Of a stretch of DNA of 64,000 nucleotides, positions 49,638 through 58,657 are shown piece by piece. Below the pieces are notes generated by a model. That model worked only from the letters and a program-made list of their open reading frames with translations. It did not search any database and was not told where the DNA came from. The stretch's first letter is position 1. Every line of letters begins with the position of its first letter. Source of the DNA: Planctomycetota bacterium. GTDB taxonomy: Bacteria; Planctomycetota; B15-G4; SIAN01. The position numbers and the translations under genes are program-made. The stretch covers positions 62,001-126,000 of the forward strand of contig JAEUIC010000047.1 of NCBI GenBank assembly GCA_016795285.1. The letters run 5' to 3'.

Positions 49638-51890
49638 CTACCGCGCGGGCACGACCTTCTGGGCCAGCGACAGGAAGTCGGTGAAGTTGAATTTCGCCTC
49701 GGCCATCTCCGCTTGGTGGGCGGGGAAGCGGCGCTGGCGGACGGCGACGAGGCCGGTCGACGGGACCACCACGAGGTAGTTGCCGAGGAAGCCGTCGGCG
49801 CGGATCGCTCGCACCGCGCCGCCCGGCGCCAGATCGAGCCACCAGAGCCGGCCGCAGATCGCCGCACCGCCACCCAGCTGCGGGAACGCCGGCTTCATCG
49901 ACGCGTCGAGCCACGCCTCGCTGATCAGCCGCTCCCCTTCCCACACCCCGCGTTGCAGCACCAACTGGCCGATCCGCGCGAGGTCCTCGGCGTGCAGCTG
50001 GCAGCCGGCCATGCCGTGCGGGTTTCCTGTGGCATCGCGCGTCCAGCCGAACTCGGTGATGCCGAGCGGGTCGAAGAGCCGCTCGCGCGCGAAGTCGTCG
50101 GCCTTCATCCCGCTCGCCTTCTCGATGATCCCGGCGACCAGGTTGCAGGCGACGTTGTTGTAGAAGAACGCCGTCCCGGGCGCGGTCTGGAGCGCGCTCT
50201 CGACGGCGAACTTCACGAAGTCGGGGCTGGCGTAGATCTTCTCGGTGGTCGCATCGGCGGCGAGCCCCGACGTGTGGGTCAGCAGGTGGAGCAGCGTGAC
50301 GCTCTCCCGCTGCGCGCGCGCTGCCGCGTCGAGCTTCGCGCCGCCCGCCCGCTCGGGCGCACCCGCTGGAGCATCGACGAACTCCGGGAACCACGTGGTC
50401 ACCGGCGCGTCGACCGACGCGATCTTCCCGTCGTCGATCAGCATCCCGACCAGCAGGTTGATCACCGACTTGGTGCACGACATCAGCTCGATCGGCGCGC
50501 GCTCGGTGTTGAAGTACTCGGCGGCCACCGGCTCGCCATCGACCTGCAGCCACAGTGCGTCGCTCTTCGCCTGCAGCGCGCGCAGCCGCAACGTGTCGAG
50601 CGCAGCGCCATCGACGCGCGCCGCGCCGCTCGCCGCGGGCGCAGCGCCATTCGCAGCGCCATTCGCAGCGCCACTCGCAGCGCCCTTCGCTGCAGGCGCG
50701 CTCGGCGACTCGTCCTTCGCCGCAGGCGTCGCTGGCGCAGCAGCTTCCTCGGGCACCATCGCCGCCGCGACGCGATCGAGGAAGGCGTGCAACCGACCGA
50801 GCCCGACCCCTTGGTCGGTGTTGACTTGCACCGCGACCGCGCAGCCGGCCGCCTCGTAGAAGGCCATGTCGGAGAGGTAGCCCGGGAACCAGCCGCTGTG
50901 GCCGATGGCGCGCGTCGCCGTCGCGCCGAGCTTCACGTCGCGCAACGTGCAGCCGAAGCCGTAGCGCTCGCCCGGGGTCAGCTTCGCCGCGACGCCGCTG
51001 GTCATCTCGGCGCGCCGCTCCGCCGGCAAGAGCGCATCGCTTCCCCACAGACCGGCCGCGAGGCGCGCGAGGTCTCGCGGCGTCGTCACGTAGCCGCCGC
51101 CGGTCCACTCGAACTGGCAGTTGGCGCAGTAGACGCCGTCGACCGCGACCTCGGCCGGGAACGGGAAGGGGCGACCCGGCGTGGTGTAGCCGCTGACGAG
51201 GCCGAGGTGGCGCGCGCCCACCGACGGCGTCGTCTCGGCGAGGCCAAGCGGATCGAGCACCGTCCGCTCCGCGCGCGCATAGAAGTCGCCGCCGCTCGCC
51301 GCCTCGAGCAGCGCGCCGAGCACGATGTAGTTGGTGTCGGCGTAGGCCCACCCCTCGCCGGCCGCGAAGAGCGGCTGGCGGTCGAGCACGAACTCGAGGC
51401 GATCGGCGACGCTCCACTCCACCTGCGGCTCGTCGCGCAGCTTCGCCAGCGCGGCGGGCGCGTCGAAGTACTCGGGCAGGCCGCTCGTGTGGTTCAGCAG
51501 GTGGCGCACGCGGAGCGTGTCGTGGTTGGGCAGCCGCTCGAACCACTCCTCGTCGACCAGCCACGCCGCGATCGGCGCGTCGAGCGTCACCACCCCCTCC
51601 TGCACCAGCTGCAGCGCGACCGTCGCCACCACCACCTTGCCGATGCTTCCGCTGAAGAAGCGCCCGTCGAGCGGCATCGGCTGCGCCGGCACCTTGCGCG
51701 AGAGCCCCGACGCCGCCACCAGCGGCTCGCGCTCGCGATCGGGCCACGCCACCGCTGCGACCGCGCCGGGCGCCTTCACCTCGGCGCGCCACGCGTCGAG
51801 CTCCGCCTGCAGCCGCGCGCGCCGCTCCGCTTCGCCCGGCAGCAGCGCGAGCGCCATCGACAGCAGACCTGCGAAAAGCGTCGTTCCCAC
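49638..51890 (-). CDS. Double serine hydrolase (two beta-lactamase-like/PBP4-type domains)
   Basis: The 750-residue protein has a signal peptide-like start, then two class C beta-lactamase-like domains in tandem. The first (about 20-380) has SGSIGK (SxxK) and YADTNY (YxN). The second (about 440-735) has SCTKS (SxxK) and FYNNVACN (YxN). A low-complexity Ala/Gly/Asn linker encoded by a 12-base repeat joins them. Single-domain members hydrolyse esters, beta-lactams or D-peptides; a fusion of two intact copies is unusual. GTG at 51890 is chosen because GGAGGT lies six bases upstream; GTG at 51905 is an alternative. Confidence 0.85.
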   Translation of the reverse strand: MGTTLFAGLLSMALALLPGEAERRARLQAELDAWRAEVKAPGAVAAVAWPDREREPLVAASGLSRKVPAQPMPLDGRFFSGSIGKVVVATVALQLVQEGVVTLDAPIAAWLVDEEWFERLPNHDTLRVRHLLNHTSGLPEYFDAPAALAKLRDEPQVEWSVADRLEFVLDRQPLFAAGEGWAYADTNYIVLGALLEAASGGDFYARAERTVLDPLGLAETTPSVGARHLGLVSGYTTPGRPFPFPAEVAVDGVYCANCQFEWTGGGYVTTPRDLARLAAGLWGSDALLPAERRAEMTSGVAAKLTPGERYGFGCTLRDVKLGATATRAIGHSGWFPGYLSDMAFYEAAGCAVAVQVNTDQGVGLGRLHAFLDRVAAAMVPEEAAAPATPAAKDESPSAPAAKGAASGAANGAANGAAPAASGAARVDGAALDTLRLRALQAKSDALWLQVDGEPVAAEYFNTERAPIELMSCTKSVINLLVGMLIDDGKIASVDAPVTTWFPEFVDAPAGAPERAGGAKLDAAARAQRESVTLLHLLTHTSGLAADATTEKIYASPDFVKFAVESALQTAPGTAFFYNNVACNLVAGIIEKASGMKADDFARERLFDPLGITEFGWTRDATGNPHGMAGCQLHAEDLARIGQLVLQRGVWEGERLISEAWLDASMKPAFPQLGGGAAICGRLWWLDLAPGGAVRAIRADGFLGNYLVVVPSTGLVAVRQRRFPAHQAEMAEAKFNFTDFLSLAQKVVPAR
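50641..50688. repeat. 12-base tandem repeat in the serine-hydrolase linker
   Basis: Four 12-base units (GCAGCGCCATTC, with changes in units 3 and 4) run from 50641 to 50688. On the coding strand they encode GAAN-type tetrapeptides in the linker between the two catalytic domains. The period keeps the reading frame. Confidence 0.85.
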
Positions 51891-52067
51891 CAAGTGACCT
51901 CCCACGGGCGCCGGTTCGTCGTCGCGCGGCCCCTTCTACGACCGGCATTCCTTCCCGGTGCCGCGGCAGTCGCCGCCAGCCGGCGCCGCGTCGCCCTGCA
52001 GCCCCGCCCGGGCCGCGGAGAGTCGCCTTGCGGCCGTTCCGCGCGGCCCCTAGAACGCCCGCCCCCC

Positions 52068-52829
52068 ATGGCGAAGATCCGCGACGAGAACAGCGGGCGC
52101 GACTACGAGCTGCCCGACTCCCTGCCCGCGACGGCGATCGCCGCGATGGAGCAGGCGCTCGGCCACGCCTTCGCCGATCGGCAGCTGCTGATCACCGCGC
52201 TCACCCACCCGTCGATGATCGACATGACGAAGGTGAGCTACGAGCGGCTCGAGTTCCTCGGCGACGCGGTGCTCGGTCTCGTCATCGCCGAGCACCTCTA
52301 CCGTCGCTTCCCCGACGCCGACGAGGGCGAGCTCACCCGCATCAAGTCGTCGGTGGTGAGCCGCGCCGCGCTCGCCCATCTCGGCAAGCGGCTGCGCGTC
52401 GTCGACCACCTGCGGCTCGCGAAGGGGATGATCCAGCAGGGCCCGATCCCGCGCAGCGTGGCGTCGAACGCGACCGAGGCGCTGATCGGCGCGCTCTACT
52501 GCGATGCCGGCATCGACAAGGCGCGCGACTTCGTGCTGGCGCAGCTCGGCGACCTGATCCGGCGCAGCTCGACCAAGCGGCAGGCGACCAACCACAAGTC
52601 GCTGCTGCAGCTCCACACCCAGCAGCTCGGGCTCGGGACGCCGACCTACGAGCTGCTGGCCACCGCCGGCCCCGACCACGAGCGGACCTTCGAGGTGCGC
52701 ACCGTGCTGAACGGCCGCTCCTTCCCCTCCGCGTTCGGCGCCAACAAGAAGAAGGCCGAGCAGCGCGCCGCCAAGAACGCGCTGCGTGAACTCAAGGCCG
52801 AGCTGCCACCCGACGACGACGACGAGTGA
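52068..52829 (+). CDS. rnc: Ribonuclease III
   Basis: The 253-residue protein has the RNase III signature ERLEFLGDAVLG (59-70), the second metal-ligand block NATEALIGALYCDAG, and a C-terminal double-stranded RNA-binding domain (about 180-250, ending FGANKKKAEQRAAKNALREL). The enzyme cleaves double-stranded RNA in rRNA and mRNA maturation in the cytoplasm. A negatively charged tail (PDDDDE) ends the protein. ATG at 52068 fits the family's length. It is divergent from the serine hydrolase across a 177-base spacer with no other recognisable feature. Confidence 0.93.
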   Translation: MAKIRDENSGRDYELPDSLPATAIAAMEQALGHAFADRQLLITALTHPSMIDMTKVSYERLEFLGDAVLGLVIAEHLYRRFPDADEGELTRIKSSVVSRAALAHLGKRLRVVDHLRLAKGMIQQGPIPRSVASNATEALIGALYCDAGIDKARDFVLAQLGDLIRRSSTKRQATNHKSLLQLHTQQLGLGTPTYELLATAGPDHERTFEVRTVLNGRSFPSAFGANKKKAEQRAAKNALRELKAELPPDDDDE

Positions 52830-52833
52830 CGCG

Positions 52834-52935
52834 CGGCATCCCGATCCGGGAGCGTTCCGCCGACGGTTTCCGCACGCACCCGATCGCCGGCCGACGGTGC
52901 GGTTCTCGGCGGCGGAACGCTCCCGGAACGAAACG
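52834..52935. repeat. Palindromic intergenic repeat, copy 2
   Basis: This 102-base element starts five bases after the RNase III stop and ends just before the stop of the convergent TPR gene. It shares the 5' block CGGCATCCCGATCCGGGA and the 3' block GGCGGAACGCTCCCGGAACG with copy 1. Its two arms (each about 30 bases, CCGGGAGCGTTCCGCCG…CCGCAC) pair over most of their length, better than in copy 1. Both copies lie exactly between convergent genes. Confidence 0.88.
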
Positions 52936-54513
52936 TCACCCGCGCGCCTGCTGCGCCCGCTCGATCCGCTCGAGGAACTCCTGCACGGCGTCGCGCGGCT
53001 TCAAGGTCTGCGCGCGACGCAGCAGCGGCAGCGCCTCGGCGTAGCGCTGCTGGCTGGCCAGCAGGCGTGCGTGCTGCAGCTTCGCCTCCGCCTCGAAGTC
53101 GGGCAGGTTCGCCGCGCGCTCGAACCAGAGCACCGCTCGGTCGAGGTCGCCGGTCCGCTTGCGGTTCTCGCCGAGCTGCAGCATCGAGCCGCCATCGAGC
53201 GGATCGGCCGCCACCAGCTCCTCGAGCACCCGCACCTCTTCGTCGATGGCCCCCTCCGCCGCGGCGAGGCGCGCGCGCAGGCGCAGCAGCTCGGTGCGCT
53301 CGTCGGCGGCGAGGTTGCCGGCGCGCACCAGCTCGATGCTGACCACCAGGCGGCGCGCCTCGGCGAAGGCGCCGCGGCCGGTGAGGAACTTGAGCGCGCG
53401 CAGCGTGCGCGCCACGCTGCCGGTCGGCGAGCGATCGAGCGCCTCGACGTAGGCGTCGGTCGCGAGGTCGTGCAGCCCCTCGTTCAGGTAGATGTCGCCG
53501 AGCGAGTAGAGCGTGTCGGGCGTCGCGCCGCCGAGGCGGCCGACGATCTCGTAGTTCTCGGCGGCGCGCAGCGGCTGCTGCAACCCGATCCACGCCAGCG
53601 CCTGCAGCGACCAGAGATCGGCCCGCTCGGGATGCTTCGCCAGCAGCGCGTCGTAGAGCGATGCGGCATCGGCGTAGCGCCGCTGCTTCAGGAAGCTGCG
53701 CGCGAGGCCGGTCTGCCAATCGAGCGTGACGGGATCGAGCACCATCGCCTGGCGGAACGCCGACTCGGCGGCGAGGTGGTGCTCGGCGTTCGAATAGGCC
53801 ACGCCGAGCAGCCCGTAGGTGAAGGCGTCGCCGCCGCCGAGCTCGAGCTCGCGCGTGAAGCAGCGCTGCGCGTCGGCGTAGCGCTCCTGCCGCCAGCGCA
53901 GCTTGCCGAGGTTCTTCCACGCGTTGCGGAAGTTCGGGTGCTTCTCGACGGCCGACTCGTAGGCGGCGGCCGCAGCGTCGAGCTCCTCCTGGCCGGCGCG
54001 CAGGTTGCCCGCCATGAAGTCGTAGACCGCGGTCGCCGCCGGCCCGCGCAGCTTCTCGAGCAGCGCGAGCGCCTCGCCGCTCTTCTCCTTCGCCATCAGG
54101 TCGAAGACCTTCTGCAGCTGCTCGCGCTCGAGCGAGGTGACGCGCGGCTCGACGCTGCCATCGCCGAGGTAGCTCTCGGTGAAGCGGCGGCGGAAGAGCG
54201 GATCGTTCCACAGCGCGGCTTCGTCGGCGGAGCGCGAGGACGCGGCCGGCGCGGCCGCAGCCGCAGCCGCCGCAGTCGACGCGGACGGCGCAGACGCGGA
54301 CGGCGCAGCCGATGCATCCGGCGAAGCGGACGGCGGCGCGACCGGCGACGCGGTCGGAGCAGCGCTCGGCGCAGCCGCGGCGCTCGGCGCGGAGGGCGCG
54401 GCGAGGTCCGTTCCGGGCGCGGCGGTGGCGCAGGCCGACGCGAACAGGGCGAGCGCGGCGAGGGTCGCCGAGCGGCCGGAGCGGCGCGACCCGCTGATGC
54501 TGGCAAGGACCAC
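52936..54513 (-). CDS. TPR-repeat lipoprotein of the TonB cluster
   Basis: The 525-residue protein has a lipoprotein-like start (SATLAALALFASAC, then an Ala/Pro/Ser-rich linker) and about ten tetratricopeptide units, such as NFRNAWKNLGKLRWRQERY, AFTYGLLGVAYSNAEHHLAA and ALLAKHPERADLWSLQALAW. In TonB2-type clusters, a TPR protein is often the last gene after tonB and helps the energy-transduction complex at the periplasmic face. GTG at 54513 has AGGGAG upstream at a good distance; a TTG at 54519, overlapping the tonB stop (TTGA), is the alternative. Confidence 0.85.
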   Translation of the reverse strand: MVLASISGSRRSGRSATLAALALFASACATAAPGTDLAAPSAPSAAAAPSAAPTASPVAPPSASPDASAAPSASAPSASTAAAAAAAAPAASSRSADEAALWNDPLFRRRFTESYLGDGSVEPRVTSLEREQLQKVFDLMAKEKSGEALALLEKLRGPAATAVYDFMAGNLRAGQEELDAAAAAYESAVEKHPNFRNAWKNLGKLRWRQERYADAQRCFTRELELGGGDAFTYGLLGVAYSNAEHHLAAESAFRQAMVLDPVTLDWQTGLARSFLKQRRYADAASLYDALLAKHPERADLWSLQALAWIGLQQPLRAAENYEIVGRLGGATPDTLYSLGDIYLNEGLHDLATDAYVEALDRSPTGSVARTLRALKFLTGRGAFAEARRLVVSIELVRAGNLAADERTELLRLRARLAAAEGAIDEEVRVLEELVAADPLDGGSMLQLGENRKRTGDLDRAVLWFERAANLPDFEAEAKLQHARLLASQQRYAEALPLLRRAQTLKPRDAVQEFLERIERAQQARG

Positions 54514-54515
54514 GG

Positions 54516-55199
54516 TCAATCTCCCTTCGGGAACGTCATCGGCACGCCGTAGCCGAAGCGGACGGCGCGCCCGTTGCGTTTGGCCGGCTCGAACTTCCAG
54601 CGCTTGATCGCGGCCAGGGCGGCCGCTTCGAACACGGGATCGCTCGACGTCTTCACCTTCGGATCGACGACCTTCCCCGTCTCGTCGACGGTGAAGATCA
54701 CGAAGACGGTGCCCGGCGCCTTCTTGCGCATCGAAGCCGTGAGGTTCGGCATCGGCTGGTAGAGGGCGCGCGGCTTCTGGTCGAGCTCGGAGCTCGAGAC
54801 CAGCTCGTCGACCGCGTCGCCGCCATCGCGGCGCTGGAGCATGGTCGACAGGTTGACGGCGATCGAGCCGCCCCCGCCGTCGCCGATCGCCCCCGGATCG
54901 AGCGCGAGCTCGAGCGCGCCGAGGTCGAGCGGCGGCGCGTCGGTCGAGAGGTCGGGCGCGTCGATCTCCTCGGCCGCCTCTTCCGGCGGCGGCTCCTCCT
55001 CGATCGGCGGCGGCGGCGGCGGCGGGACGCGCGCGGTCGACGTCTCGGTCAGCAGCAGGTCGGGCGGCGCCGTCTCGCTGATCGCCTGGAGCACGGGCAG
55101 CAGCATGAAGAGCAGCAGCGAGGCCGCCAGCGCGCCGGCGGTGACCAGCGTGCCGTGCAGCGCGCGACGGAGAGGAGAGGGACGCGGCGGGAGGTGCAT
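54516..55199 (-). CDS. tonB: TonB-family energy transducer
   Basis: The 227-residue protein has one N-terminal transmembrane segment (about 17-36, TAGALAASLLLFMLLPVL), a Pro/Glu-rich spacer (PPPPPPPIEEEPPPEEAAEE), and a C-terminal TonB domain (about 140-225) with GTVFVIFTVDETGKVVD, then VFEAAALAAIKRWKFEPAKR. It links the inner-membrane proton channel to outer-membrane receptors; the likely client is the TonB-dependent receptor downstream of 61732. Its end overlaps or adjoins the TPR gene and it starts three bases after the exbD stop. Confidence 0.9.
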   Translation of the reverse strand: MHLPPRPSPLRRALHGTLVTAGALAASLLLFMLLPVLQAISETAPPDLLLTETSTARVPPPPPPPIEEEPPPEEAAEEIDAPDLSTDAPPLDLGALELALDPGAIGDGGGGSIAVNLSTMLQRRDGGDAVDELVSSSELDQKPRALYQPMPNLTASMRKKAPGTVFVIFTVDETGKVVDPKVKTSSDPVFEAAALAAIKRWKFEPAKRNGRAVRFGYGVPMTFPKGD

Positions 55200-55202
55200 G
55201 GG

Positions 55203-55616
55203 TCAGCTCTTCGGGATCGCCGAGGCGATGCTGACCTTCGAGGCGCCCGCGAGCTTCGCCTGGTCGATGATGCGGACCAGCAACCCGGAGGCGGCGTTGC
55301 TGTCGGCCTGCACGATGACCGGGATGTCCTCCTTCTGGACCATCCGCTTCACCAGCGGCAGCACGCCGCCGATGCCGATCTCGCGGCCGCCGTAGACCAC
55401 CTCGCCCTTCGCGGTGAGCGCGATCAGGATGCTGGTCTTCTCGAGCTGCACCGCCGACGCGGCTTGCGGCTTGTCGACCTCGACGCCGGTCTCCTCGACG
55501 AAGGTCGTGGTGACGATGAAGAAGATCAGCAGGATGAAGACGCAGTCGATCATCGGCGAGAGGTCGATGCCGCCCTCGCCGCCGTCCTCTGAGCCGGAGT
55601 CGCGGAAACGTCCCAT
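55203..55616 (-). CDS. exbD: ExbD/TolR-family biopolymer transport protein
   Basis: The 137-residue protein has a short cytoplasmic start, then a transmembrane helix with the conserved family aspartate (DLSPMIDCVFILLIFFIVTT, Asp24) and a periplasmic domain (PVIVQADSNAASGLLVRIID). This is the ExbD2 type found in TonB2 clusters. With the ExbB proteins it makes the proton-driven motor that energises TonB. It lies three bases upstream of tonB and 14 bases after exbB. Confidence 0.93.
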   Translation of the reverse strand: MGRFRDSGSEDGGEGGIDLSPMIDCVFILLIFFIVTTTFVEETGVEVDKPQAASAVQLEKTSILIALTAKGEVVYGGREIGIGGVLPLVKRMVQKEDIPVIVQADSNAASGLLVRIIDQAKLAGASKVSIASAIPKS

Positions 55617-55630
55617 GGTGACCTCGCGGT

Positions 55631-56296
55631 TCAGGACGCGAGAGCGGCGACTTCGCCCGCAGCCGCGGCCGCCGCGCGCTTGGCGCGGGCGTGCTGCTGC
55701 TGGGTGAAGACCGTCTCGACGTGGGTGAGGAAGGTGCGGTAGCTCTCCGCGCGACGCGTGAGCTGCCAGGTGACGAAGAGGCCGGGCAACGCGATGACGA
55801 GGCCGGTCTCGGTGGTGATCAACGCCTCGGAGATGCCGCGCGCGATCATCGACATGGTCTTCTCGCCGCCCGATCCCGAGGCGAGCGCGCCGAACGTGGC
55901 GAGCATCCCGGTCACGGTGCCGAACAGGCCGAGCAGCGGCGCCAGCGTGACGCAGATCCGCATCACGCGCAGGTCGCGGTCGAACGGCGCGAGCTCCGTG
56001 GTGCGCAGGCCGGCGAAGGCGCGCGTCGCGTCCGCAAGCGTCGGCGCGCCGGCGACGAAGTCGAGCAGCTTGCCGATCGGCCCGCGCCGCTCGTTCGGGT
56101 GCTCGATCCACTTGCGCCAGGTGCGCTCGGGCACCGCATGCAGCCCCTTCTCGCGCAGCCGCAGGTGGACGTGGGTCGCCAGCGCGAACAGCACCAGCGC
56201 GTCGACCGCGATGGCGACCATGCCGCCGCCGCCGGCGATCCAGATCTCGCGCGCCTGGGTGAAGCTCTCGCGGACGATGGCGAGGAGTCGTTCCAT
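55631..56296 (-). CDS. exbB: ExbB/TolQ-family proton channel
   Basis: The 221-residue protein has an N-terminal transmembrane helix (IWIAGGGGMVAIAVDALVLF) and the two conserved C-terminal helices (LRVMRICVTLAPLLGLFGTV, then ALITTETGLVIALPGLFV) of the MotA/TolQ/ExbB family. It is the simple, short ExbB of the pair here. With ExbD it forms the motor for TonB. It lies between the TtpC-like gene and exbD. Confidence 0.92.
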   Translation of the reverse strand: MERLLAIVRESFTQAREIWIAGGGGMVAIAVDALVLFALATHVHLRLREKGLHAVPERTWRKWIEHPNERRGPIGKLLDFVAGAPTLADATRAFAGLRTTELAPFDRDLRVMRICVTLAPLLGLFGTVTGMLATFGALASGSGGEKTMSMIARGISEALITTETGLVIALPGLFVTWQLTRRAESYRTFLTHVETVFTQQQHARAKRAAAAAAGEVAALAS

Positions 56297-56320
56297 GAGT
56301 CGTTGCGCAGCGGCAGCCGG

Positions 56321-57820
56321 TCAGGCCGCCGCCGCCTCCTCGGCCGGAGCGTGCGCAGGCGCCGTCTTCGAGAACTCGTTCAGCAGCGCGATGGCGGCGC
56401 GCTCCATCTCGTCGACCACCGCCTTCGCCTTGCGGTTCAGCAGGGCGTGCAGCAGCAGCGACGGGATGGCGACGATCAGGCCGTACTCGGTGGTGATGAG
56501 CGCTTCGGAGATGCCGCTCGAGAGCGTCTTCACGTCGCCGGTGCCGAACACGGTGATCAGCTTGAAGGTGTTCATGATGCCGGTCACGGTGCCGAGCAGG
56601 CCGAGCAGCGGCGCGGCGGTGGCCGAGAGCGCGACGAACGGCAGGAAGCGCTGCAGCTTGCTCTTGGTGGCGAGCACCTGCTCGTACATCACCTCCTCGA
56701 TCAGCTCGCGCGGCTGGTCGAGATGGGCGACGCCGACCGCGACCATGCGGCCGGTCGGACCGCCGACGTCGGCCGCCTCGCGCGCCGCCGCCTCGCGATC
56801 GCGCTTGCCCACCGCGGCGAGCAGCGCGGCCATGCGCGCCGGCACCGGCTTGCGCAGGAACGCCATCGAGAGCCACTTCCCGAGCGCCACCAGGAACGCG
56901 GCGGCGCCGACCGCGAAGATCGGCCACATGACCGGTCCGCCGGCGAGGATGTGGTCGAGCAGCGGCTCCTCGGTCTCCTCGATCTTGTGGGCGTTGCCGA
57001 GCGACGGATCGATCGGGAAGCGGCCGGCCGAGCTGGCCACCACGCGCTCCGCGGCGCGCGCGTCCTCGGGATCGGCGAACGGGATCACCGACGCCTCGAG
57101 CGACCCGACGCGCTGCTCGACGGCGCCGACCTCCTTGCCGTCGTCGGAGAGGAAGAGCACCGCCGGGCCGAGCAGCACGAAGCTGCCGCGACGCACCATG
57201 CCGCCGGCGCCGAGCGCGCTCCCCTCGAAGCGCCGCCCGCCGAGCGACTCCTCGATGCGGCCGAACGAGTCGTCGAGCAGCCCGGCCTGCGCGTCGAGGA
57301 GCTGGCGCGGCGCGAGCGTCGGGTTCTCGGCGGCGAGCTTCGCGGCGGAGAGCGCGGCGCCGTGGCGCTGCAGCTCGGCGATGTGGAGGCGCGACTCGAA
57401 GTTGGTGACGTACTCGCCGAGCAGGTTGGTGACGTAGCTCGCCTCCGCCTTGCGGCCGGCGATCTCGCTCTTCAGGTTGGTCACCTCGAGCGTCCGTCCG
57501 TCGAGCGCCTTCTGCGCCTCCTGGAACTCGAGCCGCACCGCGAGCAGCTCCGACTCGAGGTCGCGCAGCTGGCGGCTGAGCGGCACCTTCTCGTCGGCCA
57601 CCAGCGAGCGCAGCGACTCGAGCTCGGCGAGGCTCTGCTCGAGCTGCGCCTGCAGCGAATCGGTCGCCTGCGCGAAGCGGGCGGCGGGCGCGGCCGGCGG
57701 CGGCGCCTGCTCGGCGAAGACCTGCGGCGCGGGCGCGGCGGCGGGCGTCTCCTGCGCGGCGGCGCGCAGCGACGAGGCGGCCAGCAGGAGCGCGGCGAAC
57801 GGGAGGGCGGAGCGGTTCAT
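56321..57820 (-). CDS. TtpC-like ExbB-family protein with periplasmic coiled-coil extension
   Basis: The 499-residue protein begins with a signal peptide (SALPFAALLLAASSLRAAAQ) and a long helical extension (about 45-170, LQAQLEQSLAELESLRSLVA, then LRDLESELLAVRLEFQEAQK). Its last 200 residues are an ExbB/TolQ domain (PIFAVGAAAFLVALGKWLSM, then ATAAPLLGLLGTVTGIMNTF and ALITTEYGLIVAIPSLLLHA). This is the build of TtpC from Vibrio TonB2 systems, which is needed together with a normal ExbB. The DUF3450-like gene precedes it, as in those clusters. Confidence 0.88.
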   Translation of the reverse strand: MNRSALPFAALLLAASSLRAAAQETPAAAPAPQVFAEQAPPPAAPAARFAQATDSLQAQLEQSLAELESLRSLVADEKVPLSRQLRDLESELLAVRLEFQEAQKALDGRTLEVTNLKSEIAGRKAEASYVTNLLGEYVTNFESRLHIAELQRHGAALSAAKLAAENPTLAPRQLLDAQAGLLDDSFGRIEESLGGRRFEGSALGAGGMVRRGSFVLLGPAVLFLSDDGKEVGAVEQRVGSLEASVIPFADPEDARAAERVVASSAGRFPIDPSLGNAHKIEETEEPLLDHILAGGPVMWPIFAVGAAAFLVALGKWLSMAFLRKPVPARMAALLAAVGKRDREAAAREAADVGGPTGRMVAVGVAHLDQPRELIEEVMYEQVLATKSKLQRFLPFVALSATAAPLLGLLGTVTGIMNTFKLITVFGTGDVKTLSSGISEALITTEYGLIVAIPSLLLHALLNRKAKAVVDEMERAAIALLNEFSKTAPAHAPAEEAAAA

Positions 57821-57830
57821 GGCGCGTTCC

Positions 57831-58643
57831 TCAGTCGATCCGGATCGGCAAGTGGACGAAGTCGGCGACGTCGTCACTGCGCAGGATCTTGATGGCTCGG
57901 ACGATCTCGGCCGCGGCGTCCTCGGCGGGCGCGAAGGTCCAGCCGTCGCGACCGGGCGAGCCGATGCCGGCCGACTTGCCGTCGGCGGTGGCGAAGTAGG
58001 CCTGGCCGAGACCGACGTAGAAGACCGACACCTCGGCGGAAGCGCCGTCCTTCAGCGCGCGGATCTCGCTGGTGAGCGTGATCTCGCGATTGAACTTGTC
58101 GACCTCGTTCAGCAGGCCGACCACGTTCTGGAACCGTTCGGAGAGCGTCAGCTTCGTCGCCGCGGCGGCGTCGGCCGGCAGGCGCTGCGAGAGCGGCTTC
58201 ACGCGCTCGCGCAGCGGATCGGGCAGGCGAGGGAGGAGAGACTTCGTGCGCCCTTCGAGGCGCGCGACGACCTCGCCGAGCGCGCTCGACGTCGCCTTCA
58301 GCGCGTCGTTCTCGACCGCGAGCTCGTGGCGGAGCTTCTCGGTGTCGGCCACGCCGCGCTGCGCTTCCGCGATGCGGCTCTTCAGGCCGTCGACCTCGCG
58401 CTGCACCAGCGCGATGCGCTCGTCGAGCAGCTCGCGGCCGAGCGCCCAATCGCGCCGCTCCTGGCCGATCAGCTTGCGCGTCTCGACCCAGCGCGACAGC
58501 GTCTCGCGCGCCGTCTCGATGGCGCTGCCGTCCTGCAACGCGCGCGAGGTCGCCGGCCCGGCGAGCCCCGCCGCGACGGCGAGCGCGGCGACGAGGGCCG
58601 CGCGGCGCGCGCGACTCCTGGCTCCGTTGCGATTCGATCCCAT
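57831..58643 (-). CDS. DUF3450-like periplasmic coiled-coil protein
   Basis: The 270-residue protein has a signal peptide (AALVAALAVAAGLAGPATSR) and helical coiled-coil sequence (ERIALVQREVDGLKSRIAEA, EKLRHELAVENDALKATSSA). The C-terminal part has VFYVGLGQAYFATADGKSAG, which is typical of DUF3450, where VxxLRLGRxxLxYxT-type strands follow the coil. DUF3450 proteins precede TtpC in TonB2 clusters; their precise role is not known. It is 10 bases upstream of the TtpC-like gene. Confidence 0.82.
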   Translation of the reverse strand: MGSNRNGARSRARRAALVAALAVAAGLAGPATSRALQDGSAIETARETLSRWVETRKLIGQERRDWALGRELLDERIALVQREVDGLKSRIAEAQRGVADTEKLRHELAVENDALKATSSALGEVVARLEGRTKSLLPRLPDPLRERVKPLSQRLPADAAAATKLTLSERFQNVVGLLNEVDKFNREITLTSEIRALKDGASAEVSVFYVGLGQAYFATADGKSAGIGSPGRDGWTFAPAEDAAAEIVRAIKILRSDDVADFVHLPIRID

Positions 58644-58657
58644 GTTCAGGTCCTCAA

